64,000 bases of DNA from contig OY821745.1 in the NCBI GenBank assembly GCA_963682055.1, positions 1,805,501 to 1,869,500 of the forward strand, read 5' to 3'. The notes under the pieces are model-generated. The model worked only from the letters and a program-made list of their open reading frames with translations. It did not search any database and had not been told where the DNA came from. Shown one piece after another: positions 10,628 through 23,074 of the stretch (its first letter is position 1; every line of letters begins with the position of its first letter). Position numbers and translations under genes: made by a program. Source of the stretch: Primula veris (Eukaryota; Streptophyta; Magnoliopsida; Ericales; Primulaceae).

Positions 10628-11480
10628 TCCACCCACTTGGCGTTCACAAGTAAGTTTTTTACCTAGTGTAAGTTTTTTATGAAGTTTATTTGATAGATTT
10701 CAGAGTAATCTTAGCCTTGGGTTAGTGAAACGTTTATATTTTCCTTTGCTGATCCTCCGACTTATCCCTAGTGTAAGTAAATTCTAGATTAATTAATCAA
10801 TATACTCCTTTTAATCTTTCTCTTGGGAGGATGAAACGCGATGGTACATGTTTATATTCGTTTCTAATCTACATACTTCCTACAAACCATGCAACTTTGA
10901 CAAATAAAATGTTCCTACCTAAATTGTTAGCAAGAATTTTTTTATGAAAGCCAATCTCAAAGTTCATAGTTAGAACAATGTGATTAACTTTTAATAATAC
11001 GAAAATATATATGCCAAGTTAAAGTTGTAAATATTATGATAGTAGACACTTATTTATTGACGAAGTAAGAAATTATATTGGCATTCACAAATAAACTGAC
11101 CTAAAATTTTGGCAAAATAAAAAATAAATGGGAAACTACCCGTCTCGGACCTCGGTTATTTACATGACTCCGCCCGTGATCACATAATTAGTATTACTGT
11201 TTGTGTTGTGTTCAACTTTTCATGTTGTTTCATTTCATATCTTTTATCCTGCTTTTGATGTCATCATATACCTTGCTTTGCAGCTTGTCACACCGTTATG
11301 TCACCAAATGGGGATGATAAATCGATAATCTCAGAGCAATTAGCATTCATCGCTACAAAATACAGATTGTTCTTTTTATGCTATATATGTTACTTCTTAT
11401 TAGAGTCATTTCATCGCAATTTGCAAGTTGTAATCTTGTGTTGCATATTTGTCTTTGATTCAGTAACTTAAAAGTTAGGT
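10628..11480 (+). repeat. 3' flank shared with the FBA F-box units
   Basis: This non-coding DNA is homologous, in inverted orientation, to the downstream flank of the F-box units at 24-36 kb. It contains GATGATAAATCGATAATCTC, CTCAGAGCAATTAG and the TGATGTCATCATAT stretch. A GTAAG-like donor just after the stop and TTTGCAG at about 11280 suggest a spliced 3' untranslated region in the intact gene. Confidence 0.65.
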
Positions 11481-11639
11481 GTTTTCTTTTACTTTTTAGC
11501 ATGAAATGCAGATGTTACGAGCAGGGCAATTTTTTTTTATTTTTTTTTAATCTTATATTGACAATGTGAAACTGTGAATGTATACTTGATTGCTAGTATG
11601 GGAATGTGGACTATAAGTCAACTAGCTTATCGTGACCCT

Positions 11640-12189
11640 TTTGCTTCATAAAATAGAGCATCTTCTTCAATTGATCCTGTTAAATGTTAAATAAACATTT
11701 GCTGATCCTGTTATATGTAAATTTTAATTGGTGTCCTATATTTGTAATGTTTTCTGCAACCCCATGTCGGACTGCATCGTGTCTTACATCGTACTCGTGT
11801 CCCCCCTGCATTGTATAGTTGTGATGTTATAATCTTTGTACTCAACATAACGTTTAAAACGCTGCCCAGACAAATCTTTTTCGACTAATTTACATAGAAC
11901 CCCACAGTTGAACATTAGGATGATTAAATAGCTGGAAGCCAAAATTGGGGTCACTGATCCATGGATATATAGTCATGTTGAATGCATACGTTAACATGAA
12001 CAACTAACGGAAATTTTAAGGGTAGAAATGCAAAATTTGATAAGCTGCGCACACACTAGGCATATTATGCAACAACAACGTAAAATTTGTTAATACATGT
12101 TTGCTTTGCCAAAACATAAAAGGGAACGCAAATCTGGGTTCGTAGTAAGAAATAATCAGAAAACACGTGAAAGTGCGGGTTGTTCCAAA
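11640..12189. other. Intergenic, no gene seen
   Basis: Lies between the F-box fragment's flank and the 3' end of F-box/PP2 gene A. No exon, repeat or RNA signal was found. Confidence 0.5.
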
Positions 12190-15036
12190 CTAGACCAGAG
12201 GACGGACCTCAATTCCCTCAAAAATTAAACCATCCATAGGAGGAATACCATCTCCAGCCAATGTGATATACATGTCGCGCCTCAGAGCGTGAATGACGAA
12301 AAACCTACCAATTAGTACTTCCATCCACGCGTCATCTCTTGGTGCTGGAACTATGACATCTTCTTCGATTTCTTCACCCACATCAAAATAGATAAACGAC
12401 CCGTCATCGTACTCATCGATATATGGATCTTTTATGTTATAATCAATATAAGCCATTCCGACGTTGACAAGCTCAGACTGCAATCCATGTGCCTCATTAG
12501 CAATTTGAAAGACTAGGTAAGCTCCATAATGTGTATAGTCTGATAACACACAACCCAATCGGCAATGAAATGACAGATCCCCCGCATGCATCCGCGTTGC
12601 CACCTGAGAAAATCTGCACATACTTAGCAATAGATCAGCTCATGTGTTAGTCAAACTTCGAAAACGTTCACAAAACTTAATCCACGATTTAGAAGTTTCT
12701 ATTTTCTACCAAAAAATATTTCAGACAATGAAACTAAGTTTTAATATATAAAGATAAAGAAACAGTGGTTATGTAAAAACTCTGTTAAATTTTGAAACTA
12801 TGATTCTATTTTAAACTATGAAACTATGATTCTGTATGAATATGTTTATATGCACTTAAAAATTAGGGAGAATAATTGATTAGTAGATAAAAACATACAT
12901 AATTTCTAAAATCCCGAATTCTCAAGGTTTTTTTAAAGATTTTGTACATATGATATAACATCATTTAACATTGAAGTTAAAAACAAAGAGTAAAAATAAA
13001 TAACATCATATAACATATATACTATTCTTTAAAAGTGTTTTATTATCCGAATTTTTAATAATTAATTACCACTTATATGTATATTTTTATTTTTCTTTAA
13101 AAACTATACAAATAGTCTATATAACTGTCCATAATGTGTTTGGTTGTAGAGCCACAGTCAATTCTGTTCATATAACTGGTCCTACCTTTGTGTACACGAT
13201 ACAAAGTCAATTTCCTTTTGAAGTGTTACAAGCTAGGTATAAAATTGGTATTTTCATGAAAATATACCTTGAATCGGCATGGGTATGCCAGATAGAGTTA
13301 TCTGGGTTTACTATCCCAAGACTTTGCGACCCTATCATATATGAGTTCTTCCCGCTTTTCCGATCTCCAGAAAATATCTAATACAAATAGCGGTAAAAAA
13401 TGCAAGCATGAACCAAAAGACGACAGCCAAATCTTAGAACAATCAAGAGAATTTAATGCTCGGCAACGTGTATCTAATGCTTGTATTATGGTGATTATAC
13501 ATTATAAAATCGTGGTAGGTGATAGTGGCGGAGTCAGAGTTAGTATAGGAGGATGATTTTTAAATTTTCAATATGTGGGCTAAATAGATTATTTTTATTT
13601 TTATTTTATTTTTGAACTGTAAAAAAATATTTTTTTTAAATATGCAGGGGGGGGGGGGGGTTTGTAGTCCCTGCCAGCCCCTACGTAGATCCTCTCCTAG
13701 GGTGATAAGCTCCGCATACATTGTATGGTTATTATAGCTTAGGCGTATTTGAGGCATCCGATGGGAGCTTGTATTATGCATGTAACACACGATCTGCATT
13801 GCTTGTTTGGGTAATTCCAAGTTAACAAAACTTATTCTCCAAGGATTTTAAAGTATGAGATCATACTTCCTGATTTTACACCCCCTTGGTTCGATGTGCA
13901 ACTATGATATTAAAAGTAAGGGTGACAACGGCTACAACCTCCATGCTTTAAATAAAACACTCAAATGTGTAAATTTTCACATTTATATTATAACGGTTTA
14001 GCGCCCACATTTCTTTATGAAACCCCATACCGGACAGGGCCGGCTCTACAACTTCCGGCACCTAAGCATCAATCAATTTTATTTCCAAACTTAAAATGAG
14101 TGAAATAATGTATTCATGCACTACAAAATAATATTTGATTTAGTGAGAGTCAAAAACTGTCATAAGCCTGTCACTAAATTAAAAATCTGTCACAAATCTG
14201 TCGTAAATTGACTAAACCGTCACAAACCGTCACAAAAACCGTCGCTAATAAGCTCGTCACAAAAAATACCGTCACTAATCCCGTCGCTATTTGAGTATTT
14301 TTTTTTGTAGTGATGTGGCACTATACCGTCAAAATCTTCCATCCCTATTTTATACTACAATATTCCATGCCCCTTTGATTTTTTAACCCAAAATATCTAT
14401 TTAAAAAAATTACAAAAAATAATACAATTACAATTAGGCATGTATCAATCCGTTTCAAAAAAAATTAAAAAAAATTCAAGTACATTTTATTTTTGAATTA
14501 AAATAAAAAGTAGTGTAAATTAACTATAAATCCAAAAAATGTAACTAACAATATGTCCCAATATTATGATATATGTCTAGATTATATTATTAAAGTTTCT
14601 AAATTAACATACAAAAAACGTCATAAAAATTCAAACATTGAACAAAAATAAGTAAATGGGCACGAAAGATTTGGACTCGACACTAAGTCTAAAATGATAC
14701 ACTAAGCGAGATTACATGTAATTACTAATAATAATAAAATAAATAAAGTGTAAGAAATCTTACGAGGGTCCCGTGATCAAGGGTAAGTGGGTGGGTAGCA
14801 AGACGGTGGTAGAAGTCCTTAAGCCGATGAAAAACCACAACCTCATCTAACCTAGCCATAAAACCCTTCATATCGGGTGGGAAAAACCGACTCCACACAA
14901 TGTCGGAATCAGCAAGCAACTGAATCTCTCTGTTTCCGACTGCTGACATGGCAGCGAGATCACGGGGAGAGAGAAGTAGGAGTATACTCTCAATAATCTC
15001 CGAAGGCGTGTGTTTGATCCTAAGGCAGTGATTCAT
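12190..15036 (-). CDS. F-box/PP2 (phloem-lectin-like) protein, gene A
   Basis: Three exons on the minus strand: 15036-14764, 13377-13268 and 12613-12190. The 268-residue product has all joins in frame (phases 0 and 2, GT-AG). Exon 1 is a short F-box (TPSEIIESILLLLSPRDLAAMSAV..., about residues 10-52) ending in DHGTL. Exon 2 encodes SGDRKSGKNSYMIGSQSLGI, matching the KKSGKKCYM segment of PP2-B proteins. Exon 3 encodes the PP2 lectin-like core (YGAYLVFQIANEAHGLQS...) and the family's closing motif (GLIFEGIEVRPLV). Such proteins join SKP1 through the F-box and may recognise glycoproteins through the PP2 fold, as SCF substrate adaptors. The gene is head-to-head with gene B, 1.04 kb apart. Unlike B and C it lacks the acidic insert in exon 3. 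Its first intron holds a CACTA MITE and a piece of an FBA gene. It appears intact. Confidence 0.8.
13647..13660. repeat. G14 homopolymer
   Basis: Fourteen consecutive G in intron 1 of gene A, within otherwise AT-rich DNA. Likely unstable in length. Confidence 0.9.
13703..13917 (+). pseudogene. Decayed FBA F-box fragment inside intron 1 of gene A
   Basis: Blocks corresponding to IKLPHTL, LGVFEASDGSLYYAC, ALLVW and the Met-Cys-Ser-Tyr-(Asn/Asp)-Ile segment can be followed, but with frame breaks. About 70 bp encoding the IIAVDLSAEIIY block is missing. It lies on the plus strand, opposite to gene A, with the same orientation as the fragment at 10139-10627. It is dead. Confidence 0.7.
14034..14060. 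other. Possible lone hAT element end
   Basis: CAGGGCCGGCTCTACAAC resembles the terminal repeat of plant hAT elements. No matching right end or target duplication was found nearby, so this may be a truncated relic. Confidence 0.3.
14119..14312. mobile_element. CACTA-type MITE, copy 2 (194 bp)
   Basis: Ends CACTACAAAA and TTTTTGTAGTG are intact inverted repeats, flanked by ATG target duplications (14116-14118 and 14313-14315). Its length and interior match copy 1 at 290-483. It sits in intron 1 of F-box/PP2 gene A, well clear of the splice sites. Confidence 0.9.
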
Positions 15037-16074
15037 TTTTCTAATAATAACTAGTATAATACTAGAGTGAGAAAATAGGTAGGGTTTGTGATCAGTTTCG
15101 GTTTTGGTAGGTAAAAAATATTATATTCTTTTGGGATTATTATCTATTTGGAATATTGTGGCAGTCAACCCTTATTCTCATTATCATTATTATATATAAG
15201 TTTCTACTTAGTCCAATTATTATTAGTTTCATTGAATTGCAGTCCTTTTTGTTTGCCCTGGACGATATTGTATAACCGTAAAAATAAATTTACAACATAT
15301 AAGCGTATTCTACAGTTTTGTACACTATACTTGGCACTTTTACCGATTTTGTACACTATAGTACTACAAACTTCTCTATTTTAGTCACCATACTACCATT
15401 TTTTGTCGGTTTTGAACACTTATGTTATCTTTTCTAATGGAATTTGGCATTTGACGGAAATTCCCTCGTTAGATAATGGAAAATTTTCCCTTTAGTAATT
15501 AATGCTGCAATATTTTATTTTTAATTAGCGATAGTGAAAAGTAAAAATGAGACTAGATCGGGTATGTGGATAAGTGGTAAGAAATTGAATGATTTTAATA
15601 AATTTAAAGATTGGGGATATCAATAATTGGAAAAAAATTATTATTTTTCCAAAATCTATTGACGTTTACCATTTTGCTTCGACAACTATTAAGTTTTTTC
15701 GTGTTTGGATATCAATTTACGTCATTCGATAAGAGGAATGTGAATTAAATAAAATGACATGAATGTTATTTTGTCAACGTCCTTACAAAATCGACCCTGA
15801 TGTGAGATATAGTTATAGCGAATTTATTTTTGTCGGACCTTTAGTTGGAAAAAAATGTTAGATTAGGGATCCAAACTGATAAAAATAAAAGTGTTAGTTG
15901 TAAAAACAGTAAAATAGAATCAGAAATTTTTATTTCACCTTTCAATAAATGAACTAACCGGTCATAATAACTAATCGTAACTAACATACTGTAAAATTAT
16001 ATAAAAGATCGATAAGTTACCCAATCTGAAAAAACATACAGACAGCCGCAATCTCTCGCTCTCTCTAAAATACT
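15037..16074. promoter_or_regulatory. Shared divergent promoter region of F-box/PP2 genes A and B
   Basis: This 1.04 kb separates the two start codons. A TATA box for gene B (TATATAAA, 15999-16006) lies about 70 bp before its ATG. No equally clear TATA box was found for gene A. The rest is AT-rich, non-coding and shows no transposon ends. Confidence 0.5.
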
Positions 16075-19000
16075 ATGAGCCACTCAAGCAGGTTCGCTCT
16101 TCTCCCACCAGAGCTCATCAATGACATCCTTACACGACTCTCTGCTCACGAACTGTGTATGATGGAGTGTGTAGGTAACCATGGAATTCAGCTACTAGCA
16201 GCTAACTTAGATGAAACATGGAGGAGATTAATCCCGGTGGAACTACAGGCTATTATTTTTGAGGCTTATCCGTTTTTGAATGGGATGAGCTTCAAGTACA
16301 TCTACCGTCACCTTGTCAATCCTCCATTCATTCGACTCCATTTTAATAAACTCGTAATTAAATTTATTTTCTTCCATTTTTCTCACCTTTTTTTGCATGC
16401 TCTGTTTTTAAATTTAGGGGTGGTATTTATTTTTTCTGAAAAACCGAACCAAACCGGAAAAAAATCGTTTTAAAAAAATGTAAACCGAAATAGAAATTCG
16501 GTTTGGTTTCGGTTTATAGTTTTGAAACCGAAAAAAAAAATAACTGTAAACTAAAAAATCGTAAACCATAAATAAAATCATAAACCGAAATATAACCTTA
16601 AATCGATAGAAATATAATTGCATACACTTACTTTTATTTATAAATAATGATCTTTAGTGGTCAAGCAAAATATTAATTTTAAATTGCGACGGTATTCAAT
16701 TTGTTTATCTATTGCGATGGTATTCCTATGTCGGAATCTCATCGCAATGACATTGAATTTTGGTTTTTATTAGACTATTTCTCATTTGTAAAAAGTTTAA
16801 TTTATAACTTTTAGAACTTAGGATTTAATTTTTCTAGCCTATATTATTAATTTTGTTGGTTGTTATTGAATTTCTTAATTTTTAAATGTATTTAAAAAAT
16901 TTTAAAACAAATTATTAAGAACCGTTTCAAACCGATCAGAAAAGCAAAAAACCGCCTTGAACCGAAAAACAAAAAATCGAAAACCGTTTTAAAGAAAAAA
17001 AACTGTTCAAACCAAAAAAACGTCTCAAACCGAAAAACCAAAAATCAAAAAATCGTTTCAAAGAAAAAAAAACCCGGTTTTGGTTTGATTCGGTTTATCT
17101 TTGAAAAAATCAAAACCGAACCGAAACAAAAAATATTTTTAGTTTGATTTCAGTTTTCATGGAAACTGAAAAGAACCGATCCACCCCTAGCTACCTAAAT
17201 TATAGTTTTTTTTTTTTTTTTTTTTTTATCTAGTTTGCAATAGGGAGATTCATTCATTGATACCTATGATGTACGGACACGAGTTCACGTGTCTGACAGG
17301 ACGTGGCACCCCAAAACTGTAAAATTCTAAATTTAGGGCACGACTCGGTAAATACATGACATTTAACATAATGTATAATTATATTTTCCATATATGTGAA
17401 ATATTTTTGATTTTAAACAAAAAAAACAACAATAATACTATTTTGATCCAAGTGTTATCATTATATTTTTATAAATCAATTTAGATGGTTGTGATGTTAA
17501 AAAAGAAATTCAAATTAAACTCATTTTTTGAGCTAGTTATTAAATCGTGTTTGACATGCGTGTCCAACTTGGGGGTAAAAAAAATCATAACGGACATGCC
17601 AATATGGCGTGTCGGACACACGATTTGCTATGTCCAATGCGTGTCCGTGTCCGACTCTTCAGATTTTTTTTCTTTTCATGTGTCCGTGAATCATAGATTG
17701 GTACATCAAAACATAATGTAATTAATATTCAAAAACCCGAATTTTCAACTCTTATGTAAATTTTGGTACTTATAAGTGTAGCATTAAAATAAAAAATAAA
17801 TGGTAAAAATAAGTATCATTATTTGACATATGGGGTAGAATCATATGGCATATGTATTAATTTTTAAAACTGTTTTATAGTGTAAGTTTTCTTTAATTAA
17901 AAGTATCAATAGTACGTGCCTTTTCATAATTTTCCCTTTGCATTACTCTTTTTGCTGGTTCAACTTATTGATACGACTCTAGCTAGCTGTTCTTAGTACT
18001 TTTTTTTTTATTTTATAATTTATTTTTTATAAACTAACATGACTTGGCTTTCTTGTTGGTTTAGTGTTAAACCTAAAACTATATAACACACTTGAGCTAT
18101 ACTTGGCCCCAAACAAGAACTCCTTACCACATTTAGGATGTTTTTGGGAACAAAGTATTTTTGCAAATGTGTTGTTTCTATAAGTGGTTACTAAAGTGAC
18201 CTTTTGAAAAGGCACTTAACTAAAATTATAATGTGTGTACGTGCTTTTGCTTTTCAAAAGAGTAATTGTTAATACCTTTTCAAACACTAATGCAAATTTT
18301 AACCAAATATTTTATTTTAGCATACGAGTTGCAAGATGAGAAAATGATGAAAATTTGCATATAAGTGATATTTAATTATCAAAAGATACACATTTCAAAA
18401 TGCTTTTAAACATTAGTACATATGATACATGATTCTACTTATTTTTACTCATAAATGAACGGGAAGTGCTAAAAAACTTGACCACTGGTTCATTGCAGTG
18501 CTACAAGAGCTTAAGGGTGAAGTGAAGATGCTTAAGCAGCTGAACCACATTAAACAGAAAAATGCTTAAGATTTAGAAGTCTCACTTTTTGTATATATAT
18601 TAGTTGCCAGAGCTAAAATTTGGGAGCATGTATCTGCCTTTGTTTACTTCCTTGACTTTTCTACAACTCTTAGACTAGTCCTTTTTGTTTGATTTGATGT
18701 TTGTTTTCGTAATCTGGGTGAGGTCCAATTTTTGTGTAACCTGATATGGAGGTGAGATGAAGAGTATTGTCCCTTTGAATTAAAACAAATAAATAGGGAG
18801 TTTTCGAAGAAAATGGCACTATTAGCACATCAAACTAAACATTTTTTCGTCGTGGAAGACTTGACACGAAGCGGTGATTCAGTAATTAAGAATTTAAAGA
18901 CTTTTCAAATTTAAGTATAAAAGATACCCCCTGAATTAATATCTATAGTGGTCACTGATTGTTTTCTTTCAAATTTTATTTGTTTCATTCTTGTTTTTTA

Positions 19001-21326
19001 GTTAGAAAGAAAAGTAAACAATTAGGTACCATATGCCTCATTATTTGTGAAAGAAATGACATGTCTGTCCCATGACACACGTCTAATTTCCTTCACAAGT
19101 TTCAGATGAAGCACGCATATAGTCACTATGTCTGGGGAACTTTTAGAAGTAAATCAAATTTGATCTCCACAGCTGGTCCATGGCATTTAGCCTTCAGGTC
19201 TCTTATACAAATAACTTTTATCTCCCATCAAGGCTACAGAGAAATCGGTGTTTTCCGAGTCAAATATATTTCATAAAGATGATCATGTGGCTTGAAATTT
19301 GTTTTTAATTGCGTTGTATATTTATCGCTTTGTATTAGATACTTTCTGGAGACGGTAGGAGCGAGAAGTACTCTTGTGTTATAGGGGCTGGACTAATTAA
19401 TCCAATGTGGCTTGGTGGCTGGATACGGACTCCCAACGTGTTTGCAAGGTACATAATTTTTCACGCGCATATTCGATATTACTGAGTACTTAGATAACTT
19501 TTGATTTTTAGAGCCATGAAGCAGCAATTAATTTGCAGAAATTATTGTGGCAATCCACTGTTTGTTCAAAGGCTGAGATTGATTTTAATTTTAAATGCAT
19601 CACTGTATTAGTGTATTATATGACAGCATCACTAGTTTTTTCCATCTGGTCTTCCGGTGTTTTAATTAAATCACACTTTAAAGTGCTAAAAGCATGATAA
19701 AACATTTTGCGAAAAGAAAAAGCCTACACTTTTTCGTTTTTTGCCTGGTAAAGCGATATTAGCGCTTTTATCACGCCTTTTGCTCTTTAATACGTTTTTT
19801 TGCATTTTTTTAGAAATTGTTGTTTTATTTATTTATCATAAAAACTACGAAAACGATGCTGAATTAGGGTTAGCAATTTTATGAAAAATATAATTTCAAA
19901 TAAATTCTACCATATGTGCAAATGATAATTTAATCACTTATTTTGACGAACTTCAACATTTGAAAATTTTAAGTACTAGTTTACTTAAATTCGTTTGTTT
20001 TTGTTATTTATGAAATATTTCAATTTTGCTTATATAGAAAATAGTAAAATGATGTTTTTAAAATATATATTAAACATGTATATTTTTTTAGATATTTCCT
20101 ACTGTATATTTTTCTACTATAAAAAATTTACATTTTATTCTTTAAAGCTACGCTTTTAACGTATCTGTCGTAAAAACGTTTTAATCAACTTACATTTTAA
20201 AACACTGATTGATCTTCCCGAACCTTCAACCCAATTTACTAATGAGCTATCTAATATATATTCTGGGAGACTGGTATCTCTTAGTTTGATTTATTTCAAT
20301 TCGAATGGATATAAGGTGGTATTTTAAAAGTTGCTCCCATACATCAACCATATATAATGAACTCTTTCCACTTTTCAAAGATTATGTTTTTTCTGTCGAT
20401 CACAAATCGTTTGTTGATTTACTTGAATCGATTGCTTACAGATGATTATGTTTTTTTCTTCCCAATTCCGAGTGTGTATTTGAGTTCCAATTGCCCTTCC
20501 ACCCAATTTTTTTTTTCTTAAAAAATTGGACCATTGTTGTGTGTTACCCATCAAAAAAGGACCACTTTGCTAGGTTCAGTTAATATGAAATTGTGAATTA
20601 TGAATTATGGAATTGCTTAAGCTGAATGATATTAGAGAATAAATAGGAAAACTTGATTTGGGTTTTGGAGTTGACGTTTGGGAAGAAACAAAGCTTAAGA
20701 GAAATAAATGGCTATTTTGGAAATATCTGTAATACTTTGCTAGTGCGCTCTTATTAAACGAAATTGAATTAGGACTATTGGTTTTTAATCAACGGTAATA
20801 TCAAGCATTTGCTAATTATTTGAAAGTTGATTCGTTTCCTTTTTGCAGGTTTCCAGATGCTCTTATTCTATCGAGTCAAGGATCTTTTGAGTTAGATTGT
20901 AGAGTGGAGACACTTTTGTTATCGGTTGGAACTCGGTACGAAGCTTATCTCGTCTTCAGAATCTCAAATGGCGGTTTTGGATTTCAATCGACTCCTTTAA
21001 CCGCGGGGTATACGTACACTAAGAGACAAGGAGACACGGAGGAGATGGTGGCTGAGGCCGGAGAGGAGGACGAGGACTCAGGGGAGGACACGGATGAGGA
21101 GGAAATCGTGGGTGGTGAGGATTTCTACGTTGCAATGGGAGAGGAGATAGCAGTGGGTGTGAACCTTCCGTACTCTAGAGCTGACCATCTCATGGAGGTA
21201 AAACTGGTGAGTTTCTTTCTCGATCAGGAGACTACAACAGATGTGATGATCACATTGGCTGCTCCGGATGCGCCTATTATGCATGGACTTATGATTGAGT
21301 CGATTGAGATTCGTCCGGTTATTTAG
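16075..21326 (+). CDS. F-box/PP2 (phloem-lectin-like) protein, gene B
   Basis: Three exons: 16075-16353, 19339-19448 and 20849-21326, encoding 288 residues. Introns are GT-AG at the same phases (0, 2) as in genes A and C. Exon 1 is the F-box (LLPPELINDILTRLSAHELC..., about residues 9-50). Exon 2 corresponds to the short PP2-B linker block (LSGDGRSEKYSCVIGAGLIN). Exon 3 opens with RFPDALILSS and carries the PP2 core (YEAYLVFRISNGGFGFQSTP) and the end motif GLMIESIEIRPVI. A strongly acidic insert (EEDEDSGEDTDEEE) lies mid-exon 3; it is present in C and absent in A. The role is inferred as an SCF adaptor with a lectin-like recognition domain. The first intron (3.0 kb) contains an inverted-repeat element and dispersed repeats but leaves the splice sites intact. 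Confidence 0.8.
16415..17189. mobile_element. Inverted-repeat element in intron 1 of gene B
   Basis: The ends TAGGGGTGG (16415) and CCACCCCTA (17189) are perfect inverse copies, and further complementarity extends inward. GGTTTGGTTTCGGTTT and AACCGAAACC-type motifs recur throughout on both strands. No clear target duplication was seen. It is about 775 bp, non-coding, and could form a long hairpin. Confidence 0.6.
17268..17700. repeat. Dispersed repeat with GTGTCCG/CGGACAC motifs
   Basis: Several copies of CGGACACG, GTGTCCGTGTCCG and GTGTCGGACACAC lie in intron 1 of gene B. They resemble a common plant dispersed repeat, but the boundaries are unclear. Confidence 0.35.
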
Positions 21327-22555
21327 CTTTAGCCTCTGTTTGGTGCAAGATGTAAGAGTAACTTCTTTAGGTTGGGTGTTTTCATGTGAAGATAATCTCT
21401 TGCATCAACCTAACATGATATATTTACTTGAGATGAGGCTTCAAGAATAAAAATGTCAATTAATAGCTTATTATGAGATTTAGAACTAATACTAGATTGG
21501 CAAAATTTTAATATGGTTTTTAGATTTGCCTTGTGTTTGAGGGTAAATTTTAAATATAAACTTCAATGTTTTTTTCTTGAATGAAGTGTTCTCATATATT
21601 TGATGACAAAAAATATGCAAGCTTTTGGTACGTCTATTTTTTAGTACATAAGAGTAAAAACATGTTATATGGAAACTATCCAATTCATCGGTCCACGGTC
21701 ATTTATAACAAAAACTAAAAGAAATTCCACTAATTACAAAAGTAAATACACTACCACTCCTAATTTATCTCACTTATGCATCTCTTCATCTTTCTCAAAC
21801 CGCAAAGCCCTATTCTTTGGAAATCACGGGTACGACTTAATTTTTTTACGGTTGTTCCAATATTTAATTTTCCTTTGCGGCCTAATTTTTGATTTATTTT
21901 ATATAGTAATTACATTTATAAATAGAATCAAAAGGAGTTAATAGGGCAAAATAGCAAAATTGGATTTAGGGATTTCCATTTGTTTGAATGTTTTGGAGAG
22001 GAGACCACTTTGATCTCTATTTTTTAATAATCTACCTAGCTAGTTTTATTAATTAGTAATTCCTACGATTTCGGTTGCTTATCAAATTTTATTGACAGTT
22101 CTCGTAACCGTATCATCAGCCGAAATAAGTTTTTCTAAGTTGAAATTGTTAAAATCTTATTTAAGAATGACAATGAGCCAAGACATGTTAAATGAATTGG
22201 TGATTTTAGCATTGAAAATGAAATGTTGGAAGAGATAACTTTCGACAATATGTAATCGAATACTTTGCTTCGAAGACTTTCAACAACTGATTTTCTAGGC
22301 CCTGGATATCAAAAATCTCCCGACCGACCTTGCATATTTTTTACTTCAAGCGAAACAACTATTAAATTAAAATAAAAAATAAAAAAATCCAATTCTAAAA
22401 AGGATTAGAAGGAGCTGATTTCTCCATTCACCCAGCAAAAAGAACAGTTCACTATTACTATTACAACAACCACTCAGTTTTATTTTATTTTTGCTTTTTT
22501 ACAATCACCAAGCTCCCTAAAAAAAACTCAATTTTTTTTTTTCTCGTAACAGTAA
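21327..22555. other. Gene B 3' flank, no further gene
   Basis: The first 250 bp are conserved with the flank of gene C (41299-41550) and are probably 3' untranslated sequence. The rest has no supported exon. Confidence 0.5.
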
Positions 22556-23017
22556 TCATGCTTCATTTTCTGTATCTGAAACTTCATTCGGTTCGTCTTT
22601 GATAAAATGCTGCTCTAAAAGTGCCAACTCCCCAAGCGTCTTCGAAATCCTCCCCTCTACTATTCTCTCTCTAATGCTCTCGGGTTTCGATTGCAGATCC
22701 TCTCTTTGCATCTCCAATATCTCATTTTCCTTCCTCACAAAATACTCCAGCATATCTTCGATAGATACGTATTTCACTTGAGAGCAAGCGACGACTTGCA
22801 TTGCCAGATCATTGGCTAGATCCTTGAATTTCTCACTTCTTTCAACAAAATCTGCCGAGAGGCCCTTTTCGCGGAGGTATTCTTGGGCTTTTTCGAGGTC
22901 GCCATGTGTCTCAGATAGGGCTTTTTTGCAGTCCATCATGCCAGCTCCGTATTCATCATGAGCTTGTCTCCATAATCTACTAAGGTTTTGACAATAGATC
23001 CTCTTTCTGCATCTCAA
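22556..23017 (-). pseudogene. EF-Ts pseudogene, block B copy
   Basis: Translation gives a clear elongation factor Ts core: the [25 protein letters not shown] block, then [20 protein letters not shown] and [20 protein letters not shown]. The segment that normally joins them (the SRLAAEGRI...VNCETD region) is deleted, so GLSA runs straight into DFVERSEKF. The C-terminal dimerisation part after FIKDE is also lost, replaced by an unrelated-looking end. EF-Ts recharges EF-Tu with GTP in organelles. This 153-codon remnant lacks essential parts and any visible targeting peptide, so it is called a pseudogene although its frame is open. Confidence 0.75.
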
Positions 23018-23074
23018 TTTCTCTCTCCCTCTCTATTAATCAGGCCATGTTATCAGCAACGAGTTACTGTAGTT

